From assembly GCA_024305405.1 (NCBI GenBank), contig JAKNDB010000068.1, positions 5,026,001 through 5,090,000 on the forward strand: a stretch of 64,000 bases of DNA, given 5' to 3'. The translations under genes and the position numbers were made by a program. Shown in pieces: positions 34,901 through 47,708 of this stretch. The stretch comes from Dirofilaria immitis. Taxonomy: Eukaryota > Nematoda > Chromadorea > Rhabditida > Onchocercidae. The notes under the pieces were generated by a model. It saw nothing but the letters and a program-made list of their open reading frames with translations, had not been told where the DNA came from and ran no database searches. Position 1 is the stretch's first letter. Every line of letters starts with the position of its first letter.

Positions 34901-37216
34901 TCTAATATCACGACGAAAATTAAACAGAGTTGCTTTTCCATTATTGTTTTTACTATTAAAGTTTAACAAATTCGTATATTTGTTCACATCAGTATTTTAG
35001 GATCGAAAATTAGCAAAAACACTTTCGTTGCGTAAACGATTGTTTATCTGGCGGAAATATGCTAGACAACCGGTCGATGAACATTTAGTCAAAATTTCTT
35101 TCCTTAAAAAACTCATCTGGAACGAGAAGCCGCTCTCGAAGCAGGAATTGGCTTTGCCGAAGTTTGTTGATTGTATTATTATGGCATTGATAATGTAACA
35201 TTTCGAATTTGTTTTTCAAATTTGTTTTTATTTATGCTGATAATTTATTTCTTGTAAAAATTCTCTTTCCTTTTGTAGCAGTCGTCTTTCGAGGTTTTTT
35301 ACCTGCTGATATTTATTGCTTGGTTTCCTCTACTCCACTTAGTGAATAAAAGTAACTAAATTACATAGGTCTAACACAGAACTGTATGGCAGTTCAGTGC
35401 ATCGCTTTATTCAGTGATATCGTAATAGTCAGTTGGACATAACTGGATATAGGTTTCCTTTGTGAAAGAAGTTCAGCATATTTTTGTGATGTTGTTTAAC
35501 TTCGCTAATTACTTAACTAATAATTTAGCGAATATTTTATGATTTTCTATTATATCAGGTTTCAATTTTTAGGGAAGTGGTCCATGTTTCTCCGTTCCAG
35601 AGTGCATCAAGAAATTGTATAAAACACGATGGAATCGATGGAAAAAAATGAGTTACCAAGTGAAAAGGAACAAGATTTATGGTTTAAAAATATTGTTCGG
35701 ATGCAAAAATTCAAGTTGAACTAGATTTATCCAGAGACACAAGTTCTGATTTGGGCGAAAAACAGAATCACGATACTCTCATGAAGATACCAAATGTCAC
35801 GAACGAATCAGTAGCTGCGGAAGCTACAAAGAAGGGACAGCAACCTCAGTCTGAATTGCAAAACGATGTTCTTATGCAGTGTTCTGGTTTGGTAAAATTT
35901 GAATTGAAATTTAGTTCCTAATAAAAAAGTCTGGTTTCTAGAATTAAAAATTAAATTCGCTACTCGTTTTCTCATATTTTAGGCAAATTTCGTAGATTTA
36001 TCATTATTAAAGCGTATTCGACGCGGATGCCTCTCATTGATGGAAAATTCAGAAAGTGTAGAATATCGTATTATTGGCTCTCTTGCTTGTCAGAGACTGG
36101 AGCAGTTGCTGTGTACCATGGAGAGCTCTCGGGATATTAAAAGAATGAAATTTGAAAGAAGTTAATGTTCCTAATATTTTCATATATCTTACTAGAGAAA
36201 GAAATTATGTGAAGAATAAAGCACCAAAAAAATAAGGTAGATGCTACTGTAGAAAGTTAAAACGGAAATTAAATTTCGTTGGGTTAATGAATATTGTCAT
36301 TTTTGATTCATGAATTGAGGAAAAATTGCTATATGCTTACCTCGATAGAGATGCTTTGCTATATATATAACTTTATTCAAGAGTTTGAATTGAATTTCAT
36401 ATATATTTTTCGATTACAGAAGTTTTACACGATGATATGCCAGTACTAGCCGTACTTAAAGCTAGTGATATGGATGCTTATCCTGTACAACAAATGAATA
36501 CAACTATAGGTACTGATTCGTCTTGCGATTTTAACCTTAGAAAAGTTGCACCACTTTGTCGGGCAATCGCTGGACGTCATGCTGTGTTACTGTTTAATAA
36601 AGTAAGTTTTTTTCACTTTATTGTTTTGTTTTTTAGTTTAATTTTGCTACTATATTTGTTTTTCGTTTACTTAGTGATTTGAATTTCTTGGCTTGCGTTG
36701 TATTATCCCACTTATTTTTCATCGAAAAATTCAATATTTAAAATCAGCACAGAGCAGGGACAAATAGGTTTCCGTTATTTGACTTTGTTTGGAAGCAGTG
36801 GGATTTCCCTGTCCAGAAAGGGTTCAGAAATGTACGAATGTAAGTCTCTTATAGATTTTTTTTAGAAATTTAAAGAATTATTTTTAAAAATTTCAAACTT
36901 ACTGGATAGAAAAAAATTCGATAATGAAATTGTTCACGTTTAATTCAAAATATAACGTTGAAGAATATCATATTTTGATTTTTTAAAGGTTTCTCGACGA
37001 TTTGAGCTTCTTCTGAAACACGGTGATCGTTTTCGTGTCGATGGAATAACATACAGAAATAGCGATGATAGTATCAAGAATATTCTTCTTTGTTCATGCA
37101 CAGCCTCGAGCAATGTAAATTACGAACATGAAATTGCTTACTTACATCATGGAAGTATCATCGATATCGGTTGTGTTCGATTGATTTTGCATCATTCTTC
37201 TAGGATTAATTTTTAA
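31975..37216 (+). CDS. athp-1: PHF12-like chromatin protein with two PHD fingers and an FHA domain
   Basis: Ten exons: 31975-32037, 32617-32741, 32920-33093, 33828-34075, 34546-34678, 35001-35161, 35573-35891, 35983-36160, 36420-36601 and 36989-37216, about 603 residues. PHD1 is C4HC3 (Cys59, 62, 71, 74, His79, Cys82, 99, 102; core [20 protein letters not shown]). PHD2 runs from ALCHLCAS to WMCPAH. The C terminus is an FHA domain ([25 protein letters not shown]) ending in [14 protein letters not shown], as in vertebrate PHF12. PHF12 links Sin3/HDAC to chromatin; the C. elegans relative is athp-1, so the symbol is tentative. Breaks: exon 2 is 125 nt and shifts frame near A5 at about 32684-32688, where one extra A restores it. 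Exon 7 has compensating shifts at an A7 (about 35643) and an A5 (about 35685) run. All lie in A runs. Confidence 0.9.
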
Positions 37217-39337
37217 GATCTTAGAATGTATAATTCGTGATAGATATGATACTTTTACTAGTCAGATATTTGGTTTAATAGTTCAATTATGGAAATTTAA
37301 TACGTGGTCAGGTCACTGTCTTGATTTTTAGAAGAATTGTCTATTAATTTACTGGCAATCTTCGGATGCTTTTACCCAAATTGCCTTGCTTTCTGATAAT
37401 TTGTATAATTACTGCTTATATATCCGTGCTCAATTAGCAGAGCTTTTGCAGAAATCTCATGTTTGTAATGATATATTTTGTAATTATTATTTTACGAAAG
37501 TTTAATTGTTTGACGATTAAGTTTGGTAATTCTTGATATATTATAGGTATAAAAATAAGAATTTCTTAGAAAAATTAAAACAGATGGTTTACTTTTCAAG
37601 TCAGGAATTCAAAATAATTTAATACTAGAAATTAAATCGCTTCGATCGAATCATTGGTTTGAAGTTCACGAAAATCAAAGAATCAGTCGTAATTGTTAAC
37701 TGAGTACATGATGATCAATATTCCAGTTTCATTTATTCTCTCCATTGTTAATTCTGTTTCTGACTATCAGCTGATTTTAGAAAAATAAAAAGAAAGGAAG
37801 AGAAAATAATATTAATATTTTGTAAGCATTATTGTTTTCATGATTTGTTAATTTTCGCGATCTTATGACGATGATGGATTTTAGTTCTTGTAATTGTTGA
37901 TTTTTTTCCATTTCTTCATGATTTCATTCGCTTGTGTGCTAATTCACTTTTCTGTTTTTTGTTAAATATTAACTTTTCGCATTACCTTGTCTATCGTCAT
38001 AAATGCAGAAAGGAAAATTTCCTTTGTCCTGGAAAATGGATATCGCAAATCACTGAACTGTAAATTGAGTATAATATGCCGGGGTTAGACTTCTTATCGA
38101 CGAATAATTCTGTTGTTAATCGATTAACTTGCTGATGAAGTGTATTTCAATTTTAAGGATCTATTGTTGCGCAAATATGAATTTCGGATTTAATCTTGAG
38201 GCGTTCGAATTTAATGTGAGAATGAATTTTCAATCCAACAATCATAAGCTTTAATTAATTGAATATAAGGAAACTTCGGGCAAATATCTTACGTGTATGT
38301 ACTCGAAATTATTTCAACAGAAAGCTATTAAAAGAATTCGTAACTCACATGTGATTTACTTGTTTGCTTTGAATTTCGAAGAAAAAAATTTGATATTTGA
38401 GCAGTCAGGGTTTTTACCGCATCACTGGATTAATTTTAGACTTATCCAAGATTTTTTAGAACGCTAATTTCTCAATTTTTGTTTCATAGTGCTATATGCA
38501 ATAATTATCTCATAACTCATTCCTTTTTCTATTCCTCAATACTCGAATATGGGCTTCTTTTAGCATATGATAATTTAAATATGTGATTTAGAAATTTACC
38601 TATAAATACCATAATTGAAGGGAAGAAAGATGCTATGAAAATTACTGTGATGTTATTTTGATTTTCCTCATTATTATTGATTTATCGTATTATACATCTA
38701 CATTAGATATGATATGTCATAAACTGATGCTATTATTCTGCATATTTTTACCAATTTTTTCCATAACATTGTTTTTTTGTACAATCTCTTATCATATTAT
38801 TATCATGATGCTTGAGAGCGAAAGATTGAGTGTGATATGAAAAAATTTTGAACACTGAAAAGCTTAGATAGCGAAGGTCTGTAGTAATTGTAACAGCATG
38901 TGAGGATATACATATTACCAGTAGTATGGATGTTATTATCAATGCTGTTTAATTATTCAGTTTTATCACAGATGACAAAAATGGTTTATTGTTTACCCCA
39001 GTATCTTTTGTTTTTGTCTTCAGATAGTGGAAATAAATATTTATAGTCTCATTGATTTTTTTATAGCTTTGTTTCTTTTATTTCTTCCACATTATCCATG
39101 GCTTTAGGGAATGAACTACAAAAATTGAAAAACAGTTTTTAAGATCTCGGTCAACTTCTACTTTACATGTTGAACTACTAAGATGACACTAGAACAGTTG
39201 AACTAAGTAATGCAAGTAGGTTATGGTATAACTCTGATTAAATTAGGAAATGATTCAGTAGAATATTCAGAAGACTTCATAAGGATATATCATATTAAGA
39301 TATAATAATAATATGCGTTTGTTATTAGCACTCATTA

Positions 39338-39454
39338 TCAAAGATTGTCATAATAATACAGTATTATCATCTGTAATCAAGAACAATAATGGTAATACAG
39401 TACCATTATTCTTCATCAAGCACGATAACGGTAACAATATGGTTGTCGAGAATG
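39338..39454 (+). repeat. 39-bp tandem repeat, three units
   Basis: Units start at 39338, 39377 and 39416 with TCAAAG or TCAAG. The second shares TAATACAGTA with the first and GGTAA with the third. The units are exactly 39 bp but diverged. Confidence 0.75.
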
Positions 39455-41678
39455 ATATAATATTAATTAAAGAGAAATTTGTTAAGTGAATTCAGAAAAT
39501 TTTGATTTTTGCATTTCCAATATTTAAGCATATATTTATATTTAATATAATAGATTGCATGCATTGTTTTTATCAATAAAAAAGTTTTCTCTTTCTTAGC
39601 ATTAAAAGATAAATAATTACTACCTATTTGTTATTTCTTGCGTATAATCACAATTTTATCAAATTTTTGTTTTCTTTTTGTTAAATTGGCAAATCTCTCT
39701 GAAATATTCTAATATTTTATTCATTTTAGATTTTCTTCATTCAATCTGGAAATTTATCAAACGTTTGAATTATCGCTTTTATTTTCATTCAAATCATATT
39801 TTCGCTTTTCTAAAAAAAAATAACGGGAAATAGAAAGATATGAATGATCAAAGAAGAAGCTGAGATATTTATTTTGTTTAAAAGGAATGAATTTATTCAA
39901 ATAGAATTCCAGTTATGCTGCTTCCCATACATGTGTGAATGTTTGGATATCATTTAAAGCTATAGCCATTTTTGCTATTCAAATTCTTGATACTTCATCG
40001 AGAGTATAATTAATCATATTTTCATTTAATATTCTTCAGAAATTTACTTGCTTATTTCTAAGACATATATATTTCGATTTTATTATTTTCTTTAGGTACC
40101 ATCAATTTTAGATTAATTCTATCAACACACACATATATATATATATATATCATATTTTCTTCTCTTAATGATAACCTTTCTGCATAATGCTTTTGCACAT
40201 TGTCGATATTATACTACCTGTTATTGCAGACAAAAAAACCGGGAATTTAATCTAAAAAACACATTAGATAGTATCAGGAGAGTATTAAATCAATAAAATA
40301 TAGAAATAATTAATTCGAAATTTAATTATATCGTAAGTGACATATTTCATCAATTTAAATGAAAAAAATCAGCAAAAATCGAATATGTAGGAATCAAAGT
40401 TATATCATTATAAATAGAATTTTTATTTTAGTTATTCATTTTAATTTTTAAATAAAAGTTTTGGTTCCATCAAAACGAAGTAAGCTTTCTTTCCTTTCTT
40501 GCAGGATATAATAGTTTTAAATTATCGATCAATGCCAAAGAAAGCAGTATTTCTTATTTTTCTCTTTTTTAAAATTTATTTTTATGAATAAGAAAAAAGT
40601 TTTGGAACAGCATGTACATTATTTATGTTTGAATGTTCTTATTGAATTATTTAATTTTTCAAATCTATTTTAGGAAAAAAGCAGATTATATTTTTATCAT
40701 TTTTTTATCAGTTAGTCACTTTAAGGAATTAAATTTTTCCCACTAATTTCTTTCTTCTCTTCCTTGAGAAAAATTTATAATCGATAATGAATTAATTATT
40801 TCTTAATTTGTTTACTGCAATGATTATTTTATTTTCCTAATAATCAAATGATTGTCAATTTTTAATTCTATTCGCATTTGCCACTAATTAAATTAAATCT
40901 TATTCTGAAATTAGCCGACTGGATTTTGACAGATTCATGTTTTTTTATCCCTTAGTTGATTCATTGAAGATCAATTTCATATTTGAAAATTATCAGCTTA
41001 AACAAACTATATTTTATATTTTATTTTTTAAAAACAATGCTTCATAATTTTATCAATAAAATTGTTTGGGTTCATTTTTGCAATTATAAAAATATTTTTT
41101 TAAAAGAATGATTGTTTTTCTGTTTAAGTCTTTGAAATCATAAAATATGGGGTATTTTTTATGATTATCATATTACAGCTTATCATGCTATTTGATCTTG
41201 AATATAATTATTGAAATTGTATCATAAGCATGATGATGATGGTGAGACGAAAATAGAAAGTAACAATTCATCAAACAATCTGAATTAATACACATTATTA
41301 TTATTACTATTATTATTTCTACGTAGTAAACAATATGAAATAAGTCATCGTCATTATTTCATCATATCTACCTACCCGTTATTTATTCTATTTGTGATAA
41401 AATTGATTATTTCTATTATTAGTAAAGTTTCCTTTTTTTCTTTTTTAAATCGTTTCTAATATATATTATTATATTGAATGTTTACATTAATAATATACTA
41501 TATAATATTTTATTACTTTATAAAAATATAACAAGGATTAAAAATATACAAATATCCATTAACTTTTTCTTTTTTGTTATAATTTAAGTTAATCAAATTT
41601 TATGAAATAACAGGAGAAGGTGTTGTGATATATTTATTTTAAAAATGATAAAATAAAATATAAGAATATCAATTATTG

Positions 41679-41880
41679 TCATAAACCGGAAATCGGGAGA
41701 CATCTTTATCACATTCTTATCATAAATCGGAAACTGCAAAACATCTTGTATTATTCTTATTATAAGCTGATAATCGGAAGGCATCTTCTATCATCTTTTA
41801 TCATAAATTGAGAGCTGGAAAACATCTTATAGCATGTTCTTATAATGAACTGGAAACTGGAAAGCATCTTGTAACGTAGG
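41679..41880 (+). repeat. 41-bp minisatellite, five units
   Basis: Units start at about 41679, 41720, 41760, 41801 and 41842. The consensus is TCATAAANCGGAAACTGGAA followed by AACATCTTNTATCATTCTTA. The spacing is 40-41 bp throughout with moderate divergence. Confidence 0.85.
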
Positions 41881-43260
41881 TTTTTATTGTTGCAAATGTC
41901 ATAAACATTTCCCCGTTTATAATATTTTAATCGATTATACTATAGAATTTTGAATAGAAAAATGATTCAATAATAACTTTTATAAAAATGATAAAGTTTC
42001 TTTTAGTATTAAAATTACAGTATTCTTCAACTAATTCGATTATTGTTGGGAAGCAGTGCATTTTTTTTTTTTTTTACAATTAGTAAGTGATATTTTAAAA
42101 TAAAAGATTGTAAAATGAATGCACAAAGAGTAATTGGATAAAAATTTCATTTATCAATATTATCATTAATGCTTCAAATAAAAGTAGATAGTTGATGTAT
42201 AATGCTTAAATTTTTTTATCATATCATATGATAGATTAAAATATTTTAATGTATAGCAAAATTATGTTAAAATATCATGCATGGTTTGTTAAGAAGATTA
42301 TAAGTATCATATCAAGCGATTCCTTTTTTCCCTATTTATTATTTGAAAAATTTTGAAAATAAAATTTTTTCTTTTATTTTGAAAATGAATATTTTATTAA
42401 TTTCCGTTTCAAAATTTTCAAGAATTTCTTTGTTTTCAAAAATGCATACATTTTATTGTTATCGTTTTTTTTCCTTTTCTCTTCTAACGCTTTCATTATT
42501 TGCATCCACGATATTTCTACTTGTTTCTTTTTTCTTATTCTTTTCAATTTTAAAATGTTGCAAATTCAACTAAAACTAACGTTTCTAAGCAACGTTGCAA
42601 CTAATGTGATTGATAGATTTTTGTCATTTTTTTCTTTAGAAATTAAATTAAAATCTTTTTCTTAATAAATTTAATTAAATTTTTAACATAATTTTTAAGC
42701 ATACGTTAACTAATACTTTTAAATTTAATTGTTTTTCAATAAGTAAACATTTGTATGTAATTACATCAAATAATTATTATTAATAATTATTTCCTCTTTT
42801 GAATAATTTGTTCTCTCTTTTTTTTTTTAAATTTTCATATGATATATATTGATATTAATGAAAATTATAATAAACGAAAAATCTTTTAAAATTTTTATAA
42901 AAATTTAAAATAGGAATCAAAGTAGAATTTGAAAAATCGTGAAAATCATTTATCAACAAATTGATTTCACGATCAAATTTTTCCTCATTAAATGCAATAA
43001 TTATATTAGAGGAAGAGAAGAAAACGACGAATGAAAATATAATATTTGGTTATGATAAATATATGCTATAGAAAGAAAATACTATAAAATGAGATAACTG
43101 ATTATAGATAGAATCAACCCTCAATTAGACTTCCCATAAAAGACAACATTTTTCAATGCTCTAAATGAAAAATTCGATGGAGCTTTAGCTAAAAGTTATT
43201 TACTTTTAACAAATTTTTCATCTCTTTATCTCTCTCTTCTTCTCCTTCTTTCCCCTTTTC

Positions 43261-43261
<1 letters not shown>

Positions 43262-43291
<30 letters not shown>

Positions 43292-43292
43292 G
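43262..43292. repeat. CT dinucleotide microsatellite
   Basis: About fifteen CT units follow a pyrimidine-rich stretch starting near 43220. Confidence 0.85.
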
Positions 43293-43870
43293 TCCCTGTG
43301 TCACATTTAATAATGATTATTTCTTCTTGTCATGGAAACGAATGATAATCCTTAATACTCGAAAAGTATTTGTCTTGAAAGTTGTACACAAATGAGACGT
43401 AACATTTATTTTTAATATGTTCTGAATCGAACGAAATATTTCAATTTTTGATTTAATATTTGCTTATATTATATTTATTATTTCATGTAAGATGTAATTT
43501 AGTCGATCATTTAAAAAAAAAAAAAAGATATTATCTTTTAAGTTTAAGAAATGAAATAATACTTAGCAAAATGTTTGTTTGCTTGTTTTTTCATAAGGAA
43601 TTAATTAAGATAATTTTCTTATCGTATCCATTGATTATAAAAATGAAAAGGAAAAGATGATATTATATTAAAAGCTTATCACATATTGTGTAACAATTTT
43701 TAAATGCAAATTTTTAAGCTTACTTATTGATTAGTAGATGATTTTATATTGATAAAATATATATATGTATGATTTATTACGAATAATGAAATGATTACAG
43801 TAGTTGATTAGTTATTATATATGAATATATAATTGAAGAAATAGCAATCCTGGAACGTGTGATCTCAAAG

Positions 43871-46156
43871 ATGCGTCGATGTTCGTCATCGGCTTCATCG
43901 GATAATCGAATACGTGAACCATTAACGGAAACAGAACTTCGAACACTACCGATAATAACACCAGAAGATGTATTACGTCTTAATAAAATTACCGATGGTT
44001 TGTTTATTTGTTATATCGTAACTGAAACTAAGTAAACTTTAATCAAAGTATGAGTTTTTTTTCTTTCTTTCTATTTTAAGATCCTTTTGGAAATAAAATT
44101 GAATTCTAAGAATTAAGAATTAAAAATTCTAAAAACTAAAAGTAAGCAGTTATCCATAACTTTTATTTTAATATTCTCTTCATAGACAAAATAAATATGA
44201 TAATTAAAAATTAAGGCGGTGGAAATGTATATCTATGTCAGCTGACTTTTATGATTAAATATAATGGTTTACTATTTTAGAAAAAAATCGAACGAATTAT
44301 ATTATCATAATTATTTGTGTTATTATTATATAATTATTATTGGTTGCTTCTTTCTTCTGATTTTTATTCTATCATATTTAAAATTTTCTATTGTTTTATT
44401 GCTTTTTTCCTTCAGATTATTTATGTGAACCAGATGCGAACATTTATGATATCGAATTTACAAGGTTTAAAATTCGGGATTTAGATACGGACCAGATTTT
44501 ATTCGAGATTGCCAAACCTCCTCCTGGTTAGTGATTTCTTTCACATTTTTAACCTATCTATTTTTTTAAATTCATTAACACATAATAAATGTAAATATCA
44601 TTTTATAGCAAAATTTCATATATGGTTCATTTTATTTTTCACGTGTTGTTACCTATGTCTATTATATTTTATGAATGAATGCTAAATGTTTGGTGAAATA
44701 TTTATTTCAATTTCTAATTGTTTGTTATTCTTTGCATATACCTTTTATTTGAAATAATTTAAATTTTATAGAAGAACTGGACATTGATGATCTAAATTTG
44801 GAAAAATATGATGATGCAGGTGCTGCTCGTTTTGTCCGTTATCAATTCACTCCTGCATTTCTGCTTCTTAAACATGTTGGTGCAACGTAAGTTACTCATA
44901 TAGATCGTAAGTTTGTGTGACAATGAGCAGAAAAGTAATTGCTGTGAATTAAACGATTAATTTCTAACAAATTTTACTAATACTGCATATCTTAGAATTT
45001 CGAATAATATAATTTTGTGACACAAGCATAGCGTCACATTTCTCGCACTTCCTTTTGCACCTTAATTTCCTGAAATTAAGCATTTTTAGTCTATGGTCTT
45101 AGTCTTTTTTAGTCTATTTTTTAATCAATTTGTTAACTTTATTTAGTGCATACAATTTTTTTTTTTTAGAGTTGAATTCAATGTTGGGGATAAACCGGTA
45201 AATAAATTTCGTATGATTGAACGGCATTTCTTTCGTGATCGTTTATTAAAAAGTTTTGATTTCGAATTTGGCTTCTGCATTCCGAATAGTAGAAATACAT
45301 GTGAACATATTTACGATTTTCCACAACTCTCTGAATCATTAAGTTAGTTTTTCAACAATAAATGAAATGTTTCCGTAGCGTTATATATTATTTCGTTTCT
45401 TTTTATTTCCAATACAAGTTTTTCTTTGTTAATTCTCTTCTTTGTTAGGCATCCAATAAGTTCCTAACTATCTTCATAAACTGCTCGTTAGCTAAAATTA
45501 GATTATATTGATTTTCGATGATTTTTTTGCCATTTCGCTCGTTTCCTTATTGCAATGCAATTTGTGACAATCTCTAAGGAAATAAGTACTTTGATTAATC
45601 AATGTTTTCTTTCGATAACAATAGATAATTCAAACGCAATAATTTTCTTTTAAAAATAGATTGATTTAAGCTATCCACTGCTTAATTTACAGCATATATT
45701 TATCCTAAAGTTTTTTTCACCAAATTTCCCAGAAGATAAGTAAAGATTTGATGAAGTAACTTATTCAAATTACGTAACTGAAATAGATAAATAGTACTAT
45801 TTGATGAAAATTCATTTTTATGAAGATTCATTCAATGAATCGCATCTTCTTTCATGTGATACGACTCGATGACACATTCATATATTGACTTATGCGATGA
45901 TAAAACCTCGTTTTAATTGTCTTTCTTCAAGAAATTAATATATAAAATACGAATGTTAGCTATCAAATCATTCCTCTCACTGATTAAAGCTTTAATTGAT
46001 GCATAATTTAGAGAATTAAATTAGATTTTAATGAATTTTTCAGTAGATGAAATGATTTCAAATCCATTCGAAACACGCTCAGACAGTTTTTATTTTGTGG
46101 AAGATCGTTTAATAATGCACAATAAAGCGGATTATGCATACAACGGTAGCGATTAA
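43871..46156 (+). CDS. unc-119: UNC-119 lipid-binding chaperone
   Basis: Five exons in phase: 43871-43997, 44416-44526, 44772-44886, 45170-45342 and 46044-46156, 212 residues. The family hallmarks are continuous: [109 protein letters not shown] and a [19 protein letters not shown] end. UNC-119 has an immunoglobulin-like beta-sandwich that binds myristoylated N termini of G-alpha and ciliary proteins and moves them with ARL3; in C. elegans it is needed in neurons. The length fits (C. elegans 219, human 240). The first 20 residues are variable, Ser-rich. No frame defects. Confidence 0.96.
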
Positions 46157-46795
46157 TGTTCGCTATTGTATTTTTGTTTTCTTTTAAATTGATTCCTTTA
46201 CTGATCTATTGCTGTTTGGGTTCTTGCATTCCATGTAATTATTTTTATTTCTTATAATTTTTCAAAACTTTCATTTGACAAAAATTAACAAGATTGCAAA
46301 TGTCCTCTCTTTACACTCTCTGTACTTTTATCTATAATTTTTGATAGTTTCACTTTGTATAACATATAATATTATCAGAACTTTTATTTTATAGCATTTC
46401 AGTGATAAAATTGTGGCATTTCTTTGGAAAAATTTATCCTTTCACTAGAACTCGATATTTTCTGAGAAATATTTTTATGAGAATTTTAAAGAAAAAAACA
46501 GGATATGGCAAAGATGTTCGACAATTTTTTTCTTTATCATTTATGATCATAAGCTTTATCGCATTATCTGCGTAAATTTTCTTTCATGATGATATTTTGC
46601 ATAAGTGATATGCATACGCATAATCATTGATTTCCGATTATTTATTACATTAATTATATTCATATAAAAGAAAAAAAGAAATAATAACAAAGGCAAAAAA
46701 AAACTTGAAAGTTAAGGAAAAAAATCCATACGGATTCCTCATTGTTTTCCTAATTTTCCCAAATGAATTATATGGATTTTCTCTGTTGTTTGGGA
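46157..46795. other. intergenic 3' region of unc-119
   Basis: AT-rich DNA between convergent genes with no exon seen. Confidence 0.55.
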
Positions 46796-47345
46796 CTATA
46801 TTGTGTTGTCATCTGAATTCTGAGCTTGTTTTTTTCTCTGTCCTTTCGATGATATAATCAGTTTATATTGATTAATCCATCCGATATTACCAAAAATAAA
46901 CTCCCCATGATGTTTCAAATTACTGCAGTTATCGATTAAACAATAATCGATTTCTCCTATCACAACGGAACAATCCACAATACTATTCGGTACAAGTTAA
47001 AATATTTATATGAATTATTCACTTGTGGAAATATGTAATGAATTTTAGTGAAAATACAACGAATCCGCGGTACTTATATATTTTAATTTAGCCATATTGA
47101 TTTGGTTGTAAATGATCCATTCTGTAGTTGGTTACATTCCTGATTTTGATGATGTCCACAGACAATACCATCCAGCATATGCTTTATCAAATTATTATGT
47201 AGTCGAATTAACTTTAAGCGTTTTTGTCTAATATTTTCTCTCGTTACTTGATAGTCATGGATAAAAATAACGGTTAGATGATAGTTTAATATGCTCTGTA
47301 TCTTTTGTTCATTATAGTTTACATTTCTTTAATTATAATAGTTTT
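46796..47345 (-). CDS. coding-like minus-strand segments, possible 3' exons of the sirtuin gene
   Basis: Two minus-strand open stretches have non-repetitive, protein-like composition. About 47335-47090 includes TVIFIHDYQVTRENIRQKR, MLDGIVCGHHQNQECNQLQ and GSFTTKSIW. About 46985-46796 includes SIVDCSVVIGEIDYCLIDNC, GEFIFGNIGWINQYKLIISS and ends in TAA. Neither matches a family I know. They lie downstream of the last SIRT6-like exon on the same strand, so they may be an alternative C-terminal tail or a separate small gene. I could not find splice sites that keep phase with the exon ending at 47709. Confidence 0.4.
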
Positions 47346-47708
47346 ATCTTACGAAACTTGTTTTTACTCTTGAAGATGGAAACCAGCAATGAACGATAAA
47401 ACAATTGTATTCAGATAAACAAAATATTGAATTTAAAAAGAATGATTTGCAAGAAAAATTCAAATTCAATCGCTAAAGTGTTGAAATTCAGAAATTTATG
47501 GATTTAATACTCCTATATTTCTCTAATAGAAAAGAAATAAAAGAAAAAACAAATTCCAAAAGATGAAATTTGCTACCAATTCTTGAAGATCTGCCAATCG
47601 TTGGAATGAGTGCAGTAATATGCAGATAATTCTCTATAATTGTATGAATAACCAATTCTTGAATAAATCATTCGAACAAATGATATCATCCGCCATACGA
47701 TGCAAATA

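Larger units (their letters stand above)
37217..43870. other. 6.6-kb gene desert with two minisatellites
   Basis: I found no exon with coding character on either strand. Frames at 38658-38942, 41593-41784, 42343-42665 and 43460-43660 are Ile/Leu/Phe-rich and AT-driven. Besides the arrays listed separately, the stretch has an (AT)n run at about 40130-40151, a 17-base T run at about 42060 and long T/A tracts. Whatever regulates unc-119 transcription may lie at its right end. Confidence 0.55.

Noticed and set aside
38658..38942. Overlapping frames on both strands in the gene desert
   Set aside because: Ile/Ser/Tyr-rich AT-driven frames with no splice signals or conserved motif.
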